DNA of 46,708 nt, taken from positions 1 through 46,708 of the forward strand of contig CAMHAM010000019.1 of NCBI GenBank assembly GCA_946183415.1, given 5' to 3'. The notes under the pieces are model-generated. The model had not been told where the DNA came from and made no database searches. It saw only the letters and a program-made list of their open reading frames with translations. Positions 1-8,290 of the stretch are shown here, piece after piece. Every line of letters begins with the position of its first letter. The first letter of the stretch is position 1. Origin of the DNA: an uncultured Prevotella sp. Lineage in GTDB: Bacteria; Bacteroidota; Bacteroidia; Bacteroidales; Bacteroidaceae. The position numbers and the translations under genes are program-made.

Positions 1-559
1 TTCAGACTTATGAAACTATGTGCATGAACACAACCAGCTTTTCGGACTGAGCCCTTTTTGTTATCAAGAAGTAGTTTCAACTGCTTATCAAAGTCGCTCA
101 TGATTTCTCAATCTTGAATGATGCGGAACTTATCGTATTCTGAGAGTGCCTTTTCTACCGCCTGTTCGTGAGTCACACGGCCCGCATCAGGAAGTAATCA
201 TCGTCCAACACAAAGCCTTTGGTAAGGTATTCTTTCAAGATTTGTGTCGCCCAGATACGAAACTGAGTAGCCTCATAGCTGTTTACTCGATAACCAACAG
301 CAATGACTACATCGAGGTTGTACATCATCACCTCTCCAGACCATTTGTCCGAAGGTATTCGAATTTTTCTAATAGTATCGGACAAATGTATTTCCCCACT
401 TTGTTCTATTTGGTCAAGGTGGTAGTTAATTGTGGGTACTGTCACTCCAAACAGCTCTGCCATTCTCTGCTGTTAAAGCCAAAAAGTATTAGTATCAAAG
501 ATAACTTGAACCTGTACTTTCCCACGTCCGCCTTTATACATCAAAATGGAGGACTCCAT
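1..559 (-). pseudogene. RhuM-family protein remnant, multiply broken, runs off left edge
   Basis: Reads leftwards from a possible ATG at 557-559. The N-terminus (SSILMYKGGRGKVQVQV...TFWL) and the stretch MAELFGVTVPTINYH...YNLDVVIAVGYRVNS are typical of the RhuM family (pfam13310), proteins of unknown biochemistry common in defence and toxin islands. An in-frame TAA at 473-475 splits the N-terminus just before QQRMAELF. The central part of a normal protein of about 330 residues is missing after KGFVLDD. A frameshift near 165-175 moves the reading to GRVTHEQAVEKALSEYDKFRIIQ, which then meets a TGA at 108-110 before SDFDKQLKLLLDN. With at least three lesions it is a decayed gene. Two further RhuM copies lie at 13.0 and 13.9 kb. 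Confidence 0.8.
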
Positions 560-868
560 GCTTCTCACAGCGACATCCGGTGTCATGGTCGCACTGAAAT
601 ACTGCTGTGCAGCCTTCACCATCTCTTTCTTTTGATCGGCATTCATAGCCACAGCCATACAGGCTGCACGAGACAGACGGATGCTCGTCACCTCTCTGAC
701 TGCACCATTGCCCAATTCAGCCATCTCCGTTATTTCCACAAAATGCTCACCCAGATGATAGCCCTTCTGCGAAGTCCACGCCTGTGCTTTGGCTATTACA
801 CGTTCAAAGTTCCAGTATTTGCCATAGCCCATCACTCGCGCCAACCTGCGTGAGTTCCAAAAGGCCGT
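560..868 (-). pseudogene. DinD/BRO-N-like N-terminal fragment
   Basis: The minus frame gives FWNSRRLARVMGYGKYWNF, then HLGEHFVEITEMAELGNGAVREV and RLSRAACMAVAMNAD. This matches the N-terminal domain of DNA-damage-inducible protein D (DinD) and related BRO-N antirepressors. The normal start is missing, since the fragment begins at the junction with the exonuclease fragment near 866. The C-terminal half is missing too: after QQYFSAT the frame runs straight into the RhuM remnant. It is therefore a domain fragment sandwiched between two other truncated genes. Function is unlikely unless the chimeric 123-residue frame (473-844) is translated. Confidence 0.7.
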
Positions 869-1110
869 TTAGGGAACAACAGTGGTGAAAGAAACAGCGT
901 ATCAACAATAGTCGGATTGCCCCTCAATGAAGTATATTTCAGATCGAAATTGATGATGTTATGCCCACATACCGTATCACATTTTGACACAAAGGCATCA
1001 AAGTCAGCCTTGGAATGAGAGTGCAACACGGCACCATCCTCCCTAACTGCTCCGTAATCCGCCACCTTCTTCGTCTGCGGATTCACCTCTGTATCAATAA
1101 ATGCAATCAT
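832..1110 (-). pseudogene. Truncated DEDD-type 3'-5' exonuclease domain
   Basis: The 92-residue frame begins MIAFIDTEVNPQTKKVADYGAV. FIDTEV is the exonuclease I motif with its metal-binding Asp and Glu, and CGHNIINFDLKY is the Exo II region with the second Asp. In Bacteroidetes this domain usually forms the N-terminus of a large RecQ-like helicase/exonuclease; that is family knowledge. Here the similarity stops at LLFPKRP, and the last residues read out of frame into the DinD fragment. Exo III and any helicase are absent, so activity is not expected. The ATG at 1108-1110 looks like the original start. Confidence 0.6.
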
Positions 1111-1222
1111 ATCTTCATTTTTTGTTTTTATTCTTCTGTTTACTTCTTACCCTATCGAGAGACTATCGAACGCCTATCCTAAGTCCTTGCTACGACCTTC
1201 GAACGACGGCGAAACGACCTTG
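1111..1222. other. Short intergenic spacer with ACCTTGCTACGA-type repeat
   Basis: This gap between the exonuclease fragment and the AlbA_2 gene holds two copies of a CCTTGCTACGA-like word (about 1185 and 1216) and one similar CCTATC word. No ORF or clear promoter is visible. It may be part of the rearrangement scar at the left edge. Confidence 0.3.
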
Positions 1223-2782
1223 CTACGATATGGCTTGAAGCTTTTCTCTACCTTCATCAGTTAACGTATATTTCTGTTTCGGACTGTTTGGAACATCCTT
1301 TATCGTTGATTCTACCAAGCCTATATCAACGAGGGGCTTAAGGATTGTCTGACGGAATCTGTTTTTGTTTTTCTCACCAGCACAATCCATCAATTCTGTT
1401 ATAGAGCCTGAGGTGCCAATCAAGTAATTAATTACTGTTGCTATCTTTTTCAACTGCACGTCACTCAACTGGGGACAAACTGGGGACAGGACTAGGGACA
1501 AGGCTTGGGACAAACTGGGGACATCTACGATGTTTCCTGCGATGTTTTCTACGACATCACCGCCAACCTTACCGCCATTCTCGTTGGCATAACTCTGTGA
1601 AACTTTTACATCAACCTTGAATGCCGTGATAAGATTAACGTTGAACTCTGCGGGTTGGTTGCCATTTTCCTTCAAGTCAGTCTGGACTTGTCCTACACCT
1701 CGATTGAACATATTGACATAGCCCAACGTCTTCATGGCACTGGCTACAAGTGGATTGCGGTAGTCATTCACACTGGGGAAATTCTCTGGACGGGCATTGC
1801 CATACAAACCGCCTGCATTCAGAATCTCCAGATGGCTGGCAAACTCATAAAAGCGAAGTGGCGTATTACTCTGCATGTCGCGATGCATACAAGCGTTGAG
1901 GAGCAGCTCTCGGATAGCCTGATAGGGGTAGTTGCTGACCATCTCCTCGCGAAGGATAGAAACGAAAACGGGCTTCTTCTTGATAACAGACAACTCCAAA
2001 AGCGATTCCAGCCGTGGCAGCAGTTCACAATAATTGCCTTCCAACTGCATCTCATTCTCTACCTCACTTGTCACGTCTTCGCCCTTGAAACACACATACT
2101 GCACATAAAGACCTGGCATAAAACGGCGTGGCTTGTAGCCAAACAGGACGACAGCAGCGTATGTGGGGCATTGGTGCTCAGTGTCATACATGCCCACAGC
2201 GGCCATCTGTTCCTCGATAGGACGAGTATCAGATTCCACTAACTCATTACCTAATAGAGGTATCAGATATTTTGTACGTAGCAATTCTGTGTTCACGTCA
2301 GAGAGTTTTGCTGCCAAACAAGGCATGGTGTCGAAGGTGGCCATAAATGACATTCTTCGTTCTGCGAGGATGCGCTCTTCTGCCTCCGTAGCTATGTCAC
2401 GACGAGGACCGATACGTATAAACGTGCGACCACGATAGCGCACAGGCGGCAGGTCAGACGGACTAACCTCAGCAACCAGTAAGTCACCTTCTGGAAACTG
2501 GAAACGGTCAACACTCATAACAGGTATAGGTAGGATGTTTCCGTTGCTGCGTATGGCTGCAATCTTCTTTAGCAAGTCATCGGTGACTTTCAGCCCTGAC
2601 AATGTGCCATTATCGTATGCGCCAAGTATCAAATAGCCATTCTTGCGTGAATTTGGCAGATCGTTGGCAAAAGCACAGATGGCTTCTTGGAACTTATCCA
2701 TGTCACCTGTTGACGTGGTTCGCTCCACACGATAGGTTTCCGTGCTATGCAGCAGTTCTTGTATTTCGTCTTTTGTTATCAT
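1223..2782 (-). CDS. AlbA_2/Schlafen-type ATP-binding regulator
   Basis: A protein of about 519 residues. The N-terminal third (VERTTSTGDMDKFQEAICAFAND...GYLILGAYDNG...PVRYRGRTFIRIGPR) is an AlbA_2 domain (Schlafen-like, pfam04326). The middle holds an HATPase_c_4-like region (QAIRELLLNACMHRDM, HLEILNAGGLYG, FNRGVGQ). The C-terminal about 80 residues look like a winged helix. Such proteins are annotated as ATP-dependent transcriptional regulators; their ligands are not known. I prefer the ATG at 2780-2782 (MITKDEIQ) to the upstream one at 2809, because MQEGRRRSQ is not conserved-looking. It follows the XRE gene by about 80 nt on the same strand, so the two probably form an operon. Confidence 0.75.
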   Translation of the reverse strand: MITKDEIQELLHSTETYRVERTTSTGDMDKFQEAICAFANDLPNSRKNGYLILGAYDNGTLSGLKVTDDLLKKIAAIRSNGNILPIPVMSVDRFQFPEGDLLVAEVSPSDLPPVRYRGRTFIRIGPRRDIATEAEERILAERRMSFMATFDTMPCLAAKLSDVNTELLRTKYLIPLLGNELVESDTRPIEEQMAAVGMYDTEHQCPTYAAVVLFGYKPRRFMPGLYVQYVCFKGEDVTSEVENEMQLEGNYCELLPRLESLLELSVIKKKPVFVSILREEMVSNYPYQAIRELLLNACMHRDMQSNTPLRFYEFASHLEILNAGGLYGNARPENFPSVNDYRNPLVASAMKTLGYVNMFNRGVGQVQTDLKENGNQPAEFNVNLITAFKVDVKVSQSYANENGGKVGGDVVENIAGNIVDVPSLSQALSLVLSPVCPQLSDVQLKKIATVINYLIGTSGSITELMDCAGEKNKNRFRQTILKPLVDIGLVESTIKDVPNSPKQKYTLTDEGREKLQAIS

Positions 2783-2862
2783 TTGACTTCGTCTTCTTCC
2801 TTCTTGCAAGGCATAGCCAAAACAAGTTTTAGCTCTGCTCTTGCTTCGTGCGTCATTTCGAC

Positions 2863-3078
2863 TTATTTCTCTTGATTGAATTCTTCCTGTCTCACCAACT
2901 CCTGCACAGGCACTTCAAGCGCATTTGCTATTGCAATGAGGGCTTCAAGGCTTGGCTGGGTGGTATTGGTGACCCACTTGGACACTGTAGCAGGATCCTT
3001 GCCGAGTTTATCGGACAGCCACTTATTGTTCAGGTCACGTTCAGCTAGAACGACTCTTATACGATTTAACTTTGCCAT
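2863..3078 (-). CDS. XRE-family helix-turn-helix protein
   Basis: Seventy-one residues forming one Cro/CI-type HTH: RVVLAERDLNNKWLSDKLGKDPATVSKWVTN...PSLEALIAIANALEVPVQELV. Solitary XRE proteins of this size often act as antitoxins or autoregulators. It is first in a two-gene minus-strand unit with the AlbA_2 protein, which suggests joint regulation (inference). A good -7 box (TAACTTTG, complement of 3102-3109) lies about 25 nt upstream of the ATG. Confidence 0.85.
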   Translation of the reverse strand: MAKLNRIRVVLAERDLNNKWLSDKLGKDPATVSKWVTNTTQPSLEALIAIANALEVPVQELVRQEEFNQEK

Positions 3079-3100
3079 GATAGATTACCGTTGTTCGATG

Positions 3101-3109
3101 GCAAAGTTA
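3101..3109 (-). promoter_or_regulatory. Bacteroidetes -7 box for XRE/AlbA_2 unit
   Basis: On the minus strand this reads TAACTTTGC, matching TAnnTTTG. A TTTG-like -33 element lies about 18 nt upstream. Confidence 0.55.
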
Positions 3110-3380
3110 CAAAATATAATCGAAACAAATGCTGATATGCTCAAAAAACTCTATAAATAAGCCATAATTTGACTAAAAGACCAATCTTTTGATGAAAACA
3201 TGACAATATTCATGCTTATTATTATATATAATGTGTATCTGAAATATCTTTTGAAATGACCGACAACCATATGGTTTTCTTCGCGGAAATCGCATTCATT
3301 TATGGAGGCAATGATAGTCCGGAGAAAAATGTGTTTGGTTCGGAGATTAGAGAAGAAGCGAAAAGCATATAATTGTACGA

Positions 3381-3425
3381 TTTAAGTTCGATTTTTGCAA
3401 GAAAACAACAAAAATCGCACTTAAA
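3381..3425. other. Strong inverted repeat, terminator-like
   Basis: A 17-nt arm at 3381-3397 (TTTAAGTTCGATTTTTG) pairs with 3409-3425 with one mismatch around an 11-nt loop. The surrounding 3110-3500 region is AT-rich and without a credible gene. It could be a bidirectional terminator or an operator. Confidence 0.5.
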
Positions 3426-3500
3426 AATGGGTTGGATATCGATTGGGGGAAGCGAGGAGGTGAAGTAAGAGCCGATAAGAAACGATAAGCAAATCTATAG

Positions 3501-3540
3501 CAATGAGAGTGTGCCCTTCAAAATTGACACACCCTCATTG
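3501..3540 (-). terminator. Hairpin downstream of the VirE-type gene
   Basis: CAATGAGAGTGTG (3501-3513) pairs with CACACCCTCATTG (3528-3540), 13 bp with one mismatch. It lies immediately past the stop codon of the minus-strand VirE-type gene, though the T-run is weak. Confidence 0.6.
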
Positions 3541-3543
3541 CCT

Positions 3544-5658
3544 TTATTTCTCTGTCAACCAGTATTCCATGTGCTTCATCGTACGCTTGCTCCTGAAGTT
3601 GAACTGTACGTCGTTCAGGGCATTTCCGATTTTCTGGAATGGGGTGTCGGGGTCGAAACTGGAATAGTGACGAGACAAGATGTCACTGATATCGCTCAGG
3701 CTCAGCCATTTCCCTTTTACATCATTCTCTGGCCGACTGAAGGTTTCGCCTATCATTTCTACCAGGTCGTTCAATTTCTGAAAGGGTTCGTTCTCCTTGA
3801 TCAGCGTCTGTATCTCGGTTTCGTCCAGCCAATAGCGCTCACCAGCGTTAAAGAGATGGAGCGCCTGGGCATAGAGTTGCCTGTGGTTGATGGTGTCTTC
3901 GAAATTGATTTTACCCGTTACGCCCACACACACGAAACGGCGTGAGCCCGTGGGGTCAACCAGTGGTTTCATCTGGTTGGTTGTTCCTATGAACGAGGTG
4001 TATCGACGGAACTGCTTAATGGTCTTGCCATAAGGTGGGCGGAACTTGACATCGGCGGATGAGAGCAGGTATTTCAGTACTATTTGCTGCGACGACGTGG
4101 TCTTGTCGAATTCGTCAATATTTATCAGTGCAAACGAGGTCAGCGCGATGTTCAGGTCGAACTCGTTTTTGAAGTTAATCTTGTCGTTGTAGTAGTCGCG
4201 CAGTTCCTCGGGCAGCAGTATCTTGCAGAATCGCGTCTTGCCACACCCTTGCCGCCCTATCAGCAACGGTGTCAGCGCGTTACCCGTCAGTTGGCGGTCA
4301 CTCTCTCGCCATTGTGCCACCATCCCCACAAGCCAGTAGCGCAGGTATTTCTCCCATTGTGGCTGATCGGTAGGCACGCGCTGTGCCAGTTCCCTGATTC
4401 TGTCCTTCCCGTCCCATTTAGGCAGTTTGTCGAGCCATTGGTTCACGGGGTCGTACTGCTCGATATGCATCGAGTCGATGAATCGGTTCATATTCTTGTC
4501 AAAGCCCTTCAGCCCCATTTCCGTTGCCGTGAGCGACATACTGTTGCGCACTTCCGGCGTAAGGGGCTTAAAGTCTTGGTTGTCAGAGAATTTCTTACGA
4601 TATTCAGCCACGCCGGTCAGCAAGTTCTTGCGCATTTCATAGTGTGAATTGAGGAATATCTCCGTCCTTATCTGATTGAGCGTATCGTCGGGCACACTCT
4701 TCAGGGGTCTTATCTTATGGGTCTTGCGAAAATGCTCCTGCTCTGCCACACTATACACCGTCTGGAAAATCTTCTCCACCAACAGGCGGTCGGTGTTCAG
4801 CACAGGGTGCAGCATGGTCAAGCCTTGGGCGTGAGCCAGGGGGATGCCCTGATCCAGACACGCCGAGGCAATCTGCATCAGCAGCTTAGCCGTCTTGTCT
4901 TCATCGGGCAGATCAAAATAATGGCCCATGATTGTCTCCACGATAAACGTCCAGTTCAGGTGGTAGGTTCTCGTGACGGTTCGTCCAGGCATCAATATGT
5001 CCTCCTCGCGACTGATGCAGACGGGCTGAGGCTGTTCGTGGTGCTCGGTATCGGCATAGAACGGACGTGCCTGCATATTGATGCCCATCTCCGGATCGGC
5101 ACTCATATATACGGTACGCGTGATCAGCGGCTCCAGAAACTCGATGTCAAAACCAAACTGGTTCTGGTAAGCCCTCCGCGCCGTGTTATACAGATTCAGA
5201 TGAAACTGGCGTATCGCCGCCTCACCTTCCGGCAGTCCGCCTCCAAAGAGTTCACCACGACACACAATCTTCACGCTGCGACCGGAACCACCCAGAAAAC
5301 AAAGCATCGTTTCTGGCATTTGTTTTGCCAACTCTCTGATTTCCACCGCTTTTTCGTAGGTCGGCAAGTCATTCACCTCCAGCACGACAAGCCCGCTGTA
5401 GGCCATCATTTTCCACTCGCCCTTCAGCATTCGGTAGTCAGCAGCGAAGCAGATTCTCGGCAGTCGGACACCTCCTACCCAATTGGTGACTATCTGACCG
5501 TCGACCTTTCTGTGGATGCTCATCAAGTGATACACTTCACGAAGCCTCCTTACCGCATTTTCCATCGCGCCCTCTTTGATGGCTGTGGCTATTGCGCCCA
5601 CCTCCACACGGTTAATCACTTCCTTTTTCCCGTCTTTTTTTAGAAAAGATACCTTCAT
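3544..5658 (-). CDS. VirE_N/VirE-family primase-helicase-like protein
   Basis: A 704-residue protein. The N-terminal about 200 residues fit the BT4734/VirE_N family (pfam08800; primase-polymerase-like, KMMAYSGLVVLEVNDLP). The C-terminal half is a VirE P-loop NTPase (pfam05272): Walker A GRQGCGKT near residue 470, FALINIDEFDKT as Walker B, and FIGTTNQMKPL as a sensor-like motif. Such proteins are hallmark genes of Bacteroidetes mobile elements, where they are thought to act in replication; that role is inference here. It is transcribed divergently from an HU-like gene across a repeat-rich region, consistent with a replication or control module. The start at 5656-5658 is supported by a well-spaced promoter. 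Confidence 0.85.
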   Translation of the reverse strand: MKVSFLKKDGKKEVINRVEVGAIATAIKEGAMENAVRRLREVYHLMSIHRKVDGQIVTNWVGGVRLPRICFAADYRMLKGEWKMMAYSGLVVLEVNDLPTYEKAVEIRELAKQMPETMLCFLGGSGRSVKIVCRGELFGGGLPEGEAAIRQFHLNLYNTARRAYQNQFGFDIEFLEPLITRTVYMSADPEMGINMQARPFYADTEHHEQPQPVCISREEDILMPGRTVTRTYHLNWTFIVETIMGHYFDLPDEDKTAKLLMQIASACLDQGIPLAHAQGLTMLHPVLNTDRLLVEKIFQTVYSVAEQEHFRKTHKIRPLKSVPDDTLNQIRTEIFLNSHYEMRKNLLTGVAEYRKKFSDNQDFKPLTPEVRNSMSLTATEMGLKGFDKNMNRFIDSMHIEQYDPVNQWLDKLPKWDGKDRIRELAQRVPTDQPQWEKYLRYWLVGMVAQWRESDRQLTGNALTPLLIGRQGCGKTRFCKILLPEELRDYYNDKINFKNEFDLNIALTSFALINIDEFDKTTSSQQIVLKYLLSSADVKFRPPYGKTIKQFRRYTSFIGTTNQMKPLVDPTGSRRFVCVGVTGKINFEDTINHRQLYAQALHLFNAGERYWLDETEIQTLIKENEPFQKLNDLVEMIGETFSRPENDVKGKWLSLSDISDILSRHYSSFDPDTPFQKIGNALNDVQFNFRSKRTMKHMEYWLTEK

Positions 5659-5705
5659 AATACTATAATAAATATTTCAAAATCTATTCTCTTTCAAAAC
5701 TCCCG

Positions 5706-5736
5706 CAAAGGTACTAAAAAAATAGCGGTTTTCAAA
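5706..5736 (-). promoter_or_regulatory. Promoter of the VirE-type gene
   Basis: On the minus strand TTTG (5733-5736), 19 nt, then TACCTTTG (5706-5713): a full match to the Bacteroidetes sigma-70 consensus about 50 nt upstream of the start. Confidence 0.75.
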
Positions 5737-5763
5737 ACATTTTTTGCAAAATTTTCAAAAAGA

Positions 5764-6190
5764 CCTACATGCCTACACAATAGGTAGCAAGAATCCAGTA
5801 TTTATCAACATTTCACGCATTTGCGAGCATACACCAAACCTACATAAAGCCTACATAAGCCTACATAGATTTAACCTTGTAACTATTTAATCTAATCCGA
5901 ATGTATCAATTCTCTAGAGAATTAAGCAGTTACAACGCCTTCCATCAGCACTTGCATTACGTCTAACTCACAAATTCTCTAGAGAATTAAAATGATATAT
6001 ACCATCAAGAAATTACAGATAATGGCTTTTCGAATCTCAGACACCCCTATGAGAAACTAGGAATATGTATGTTTTTCATCAAAAGCATGTAGGATATATG
6101 TATGATATATGTAGGCTTTATGTAGGCTTATATTTCAAGAAAACACAGTAAACATAAGGTATTTACAACTATTTATGTAGGCATGTAGTC
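5764..6190. repeat. Nested inverted array of CCTACATA repeats around CTAGAG palindromes
   Basis: Left half: CCTACAT or CCTACAC at 5764 and 5772, and CCTACATA at 5839, 5850 and 5860, spaced 10-11 nt (one helical turn). Right half, inverted: ATGTAGG or TATGTAGG at 6087, 6108, 6119 and 6174, and CATGTAGT at 6183. The outer pair (CTACATGCCTACA-like) and the inner triplets mirror each other about a centre near 5980. Two perfect palindromes, AATTCTCTAGAGAATT, sit near the centre at 5908-5923 and 5973-5988, with a degenerate third at 6248-6257. The array fills the AT-rich gap between the divergent VirE-type and HU-like genes. An iteron-type origin or a looping operator are the obvious readings. Confidence 0.8.
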
Positions 6191-6283
6191 AAATGTGAAA
6201 TTTTTAAAGAATCGCAGATAAGAGAAAAAACAGAAATAATAAATATTTTCTAGAGAATATGAAAGTTTTTCAGAGAAAGTTCA

Positions 6284-6291
6284 TAAATTTG
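6284..6291 (+). promoter_or_regulatory. -7 box of the HU-like gene
   Basis: TAAATTTG fits the -7 consensus and lies 25 nt before the start codon at 6317; the -33 side (TTTTTC at about 6266) is weak. Confidence 0.5.
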
Positions 6292-6316
6292 CAATCGAAA
6301 TCAAACACGATACAAG

Positions 6317-6709
6317 ATGAGATACAAAATCAAGAAAGAAACAAAGCCCACCCTGCCCACATTCGGCAAATACAAGGCAGTAGCCGTCCACAACCAGACA
6401 GTAGATAGCAAAGTGATAGCCAAGGAAGCCTGTCGAGGCACCACCCTCTCAGCAGGCACGATGGAGGGTCTGATGATGGCGGTGGGCGAAGTAGTGATGC
6501 GCCGATTGCAAATGGGCGACAAGGTGCGCCTGGCAGGCATTGGACTGTTGAAGCTCGAGATAGAGAGTGAGAAGGTGGACGATCCCAAGCTATTCCGCGC
6601 CAAAAAGCACATTCGCGGTGTCCGCCTCCACTTCATCCCAGAGAGCGAGGGCGGCAGTCCTGAGCTCTACAAAGGCATCACCTTCGAGCGCGAGAAAGAC
6701 AGCCTATAG
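6317..6709 (+). CDS. HU-family (HU-HIG type) DNA-binding protein
   Basis: A 130-residue protein with the HU core: SKVIAKEACRGTTLSAGTMEGLMMAVGEVVMRRLQMGDKVRLAGIGLLKLEIES. The C-terminal extension (RGVRLHFIPE...LYKGITFEREKDSL) is typical of the Bacteroidetes HU-HIG group. These are nucleoid-associated DNA-bending proteins, often next to VirE_N-type genes. The divergent arrangement over the CCTACATA array suggests it may bind there, but that is not shown. Its last codons and downstream promoter region are duplicated at 7691-7806. Confidence 0.85.
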   Translation: MRYKIKKETKPTLPTFGKYKAVAVHNQTVDSKVIAKEACRGTTLSAGTMEGLMMAVGEVVMRRLQMGDKVRLAGIGLLKLEIESEKVDDPKLFRAKKHIRGVRLHFIPESEGGSPELYKGITFEREKDSL

Positions 6710-6801
6710 CCCCCTCCGCCTAATCACACTACTAATAAAATGTAAAAATGCAGCTGTAGGCACCGATGTCTGAATAATTTTCAGTAATTTTACAGCCAAA
6801 T
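6686..6801 (+). repeat. Direct repeat A1 (HU 3' end plus promoter), left of fic
   Basis: 116 bp about 95% identical to 7691-7806. It starts at GAGCGCGAGAAAGACAGCC inside the HU-like gene and runs past its stop codon to TTTACAGCC. The repeats flank the Fic gene. Confidence 0.85.
6785..6793 (+). promoter_or_regulatory. -7-like box of fic (TAATTTTAC)
   Basis: TAATTTTACAGCC lies 20 nt upstream of the fic ATG. The same TAnnTTTACAGCCA word precedes the truncated yhcG-like gene (7790) and cas12a (8239). Confidence 0.5.
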
Positions 6802-6812
6802 AGCAAATCCTG

Positions 6813-7652
6813 ATGAATGAAGAATATTTGAATTTCGACGAATATATACGCCAAGGCGATCCGGCACAACGAGAACGTGCTGAGGCATGGAATACTGCCA
6901 TCGGTTTACAAGCCGTTGACGGGCTGAAAGTGTCTGACTATCTGAGAGAAACGGCCAGGAAGAACATCGAGGGAGAGATTAGTATTGACGAGGCGAGAGA
7001 GCTTGTCAAGCAGTATTACGTCAAAAGAACGGCACACGATGCTGGCGATGAAGACAAAGAAGAAGCTGACCGCGTGTCGAGCAACATCTCGAAACTGCTT
7101 CAGACGGATGCTTTCACCTATAGCGTAGCAGGTTTAGCTGCTATTCACAGAGCTATCTTCGAAGGAGTATTCAAGCATGCCGGACGCTTCCGTGACTATG
7201 ACATCTCGAAGAAAGAATGGGTGCTCAGAGGCGACTCCGTGCTCTATGGCCGTTGGCAGGATTTACGAGAGACCATTGAGTATGACTTGGACCAAGAGCG
7301 GCAGTTTGACTATACCAGATTGAGCAAGGATAAGACAGTGGAGCATATAGCCCGTTTTGTGTCTGGACTGTGGCAGATTCATCCATTTAGGGAAGGCAAC
7401 ACCCGCACAACGGCACTCTTCACCATCAAGTATCTGCGCATGCTTGGCTTCACTGTCAGCAACGAACTCTTCGCCAACCACTCCTGGTTTTTCCGTAACG
7501 CTTTGGTACGTGCCAATTATCGCAATGTAGCAAAAGGCATCGCTGCTGACGAATCTTTTCTCATACGATTCTTCCGCAACTTGCTATTGGGAGAAAGCCA
7601 TTCGTTGAAGAATCGCTATATGATGATTGATCCACCAGAAGTTATCTGCTGA
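6813..7652 (+). CDS. Fic-domain protein with VbhA-like N-terminal region
   Basis: A 279-residue protein. The Fic core motif is HPFREGNTRTT, preceded by the family's long helix and by AGRFRDYDISKKEWVLRG...YGRW (substrate-binding flap). The catalytic His is present; the second Gly of the usual GNGR is replaced by Thr. Fic proteins usually transfer AMP from ATP to a hydroxyl of a target protein. The N-terminal LRETARKNIEGEISIDEARELVKQYY resembles an in-cis VbhA-type inhibitory helix, so it may be self-inhibited or act as a toxin with built-in antitoxin; the exact S/TxxxEG motif is imperfect. It sits alone between two 116-bp direct repeats. Confidence 0.85.
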   Translation: MNEEYLNFDEYIRQGDPAQRERAEAWNTAIGLQAVDGLKVSDYLRETARKNIEGEISIDEARELVKQYYVKRTAHDAGDEDKEEADRVSSNISKLLQTDAFTYSVAGLAAIHRAIFEGVFKHAGRFRDYDISKKEWVLRGDSVLYGRWQDLRETIEYDLDQERQFDYTRLSKDKTVEHIARFVSGLWQIHPFREGNTRTTALFTIKYLRMLGFTVSNELFANHSWFFRNALVRANYRNVAKGIAADESFLIRFFRNLLLGESHSLKNRYMMIDPPEVIC

Positions 7653-7690
7653 CGGTGAAGGGCCTCATGCTATATAAGGAATTGACTAAC

Positions 7691-7806
7691 GAGCGCGAGA
7701 AAGACAGCCTATAGCCCCCTCCGCCGAATCACACTACTAATAAAATGTAAAAATGCAGCCGCAGGCACCGATGTCTGAATATTTTTCAGTAACTTTACAG
7801 CCAAAC
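7691..7806 (+). repeat. Direct repeat A2, right of fic
   Basis: Second copy of 6686-6801, offset 1005 bp. It repeats the last codons and stop of the HU-like gene without the rest of that gene; immediately upstream, ATGCTATATAAGGAA... resembles a decayed HU 3' end. It supplies the promoter of the truncated yhcG-like gene. Confidence 0.85.
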
Positions 7807-7814
7807 TACAAATC

Positions 7815-8159
7815 ATGAAAATAGTACAAGATAGAAAAGACCAATTTGCTGAAATCGTCACCATGATTCAGCATACTCGCAGCGAAGTGGTGCGACTGGC
7901 TAATGCTTCTCTGATAGATTTATATTGGAGAGTTGGCAGGTATATCTCCGACAAGATTTCTGTTTCAGAATGGGGCAATGGTGTGGTTAAGCAATTAGCA
8001 GACTATATTGAGAGGAACAGCCCTGAAGTCAAAGGATTTTCTGACAAGAATCTTTGGCGCATGAAGCAGTTTTATGAGACATATAAGGATGCTGACGAAA
8101 AACTCTCAGCACTGCTGAGACAAATTAGTTGGACCAACAATCTTATTATTAATGAGTAA
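7815..8159 (+). pseudogene. YhcG/DUF1016 N-terminal fragment
   Basis: 114 residues: IVTMIQHTRSEVVRLANASLIDLYWRVGRYIS...GFSDKNLWRMKQFYETY...LRQISWTNNL matches the N-terminal domain of DUF1016/YhcG proteins (about 330-380 residues, with a C-terminal PDDEXK nuclease domain). Similarity stops after ISWTNNLII and a TAA follows, so the nuclease part is lost. The cas12a promoter region begins about 60 nt later, so the cas12a segment was probably joined at this point. A second frameshifted YhcG copy lies beyond the array. Confidence 0.75.
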
Positions 8160-8215
8160 AAATGTATAATTTGAATAGAATTATAATCGAAAAAATTATA
8201 TTTTACCCGATTTAT

Positions 8216-8247
8216 TTTGCAAAGTGAACATATTTTACTATCTTTAC
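8216..8247 (+). promoter_or_regulatory. Promoter of cas12a
   Basis: TTTG (8216-8219), 19 nt, then TATCTTTAC (8239-8247): a near-consensus Bacteroidetes promoter with TTTA in place of TTTG, 44 nt upstream of the ATG. Confidence 0.6.
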
Positions 8248-8290
8248 AGCCATATAATTAAACTGAAAATAACAAAAAACTGAATTTCCT

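Noticed and set aside
146..853. 235-residue + strand ORF at the left edge
   Set aside because: It lies opposite the RhuM/DinD fragments, whose minus-strand frames carry the family motifs.
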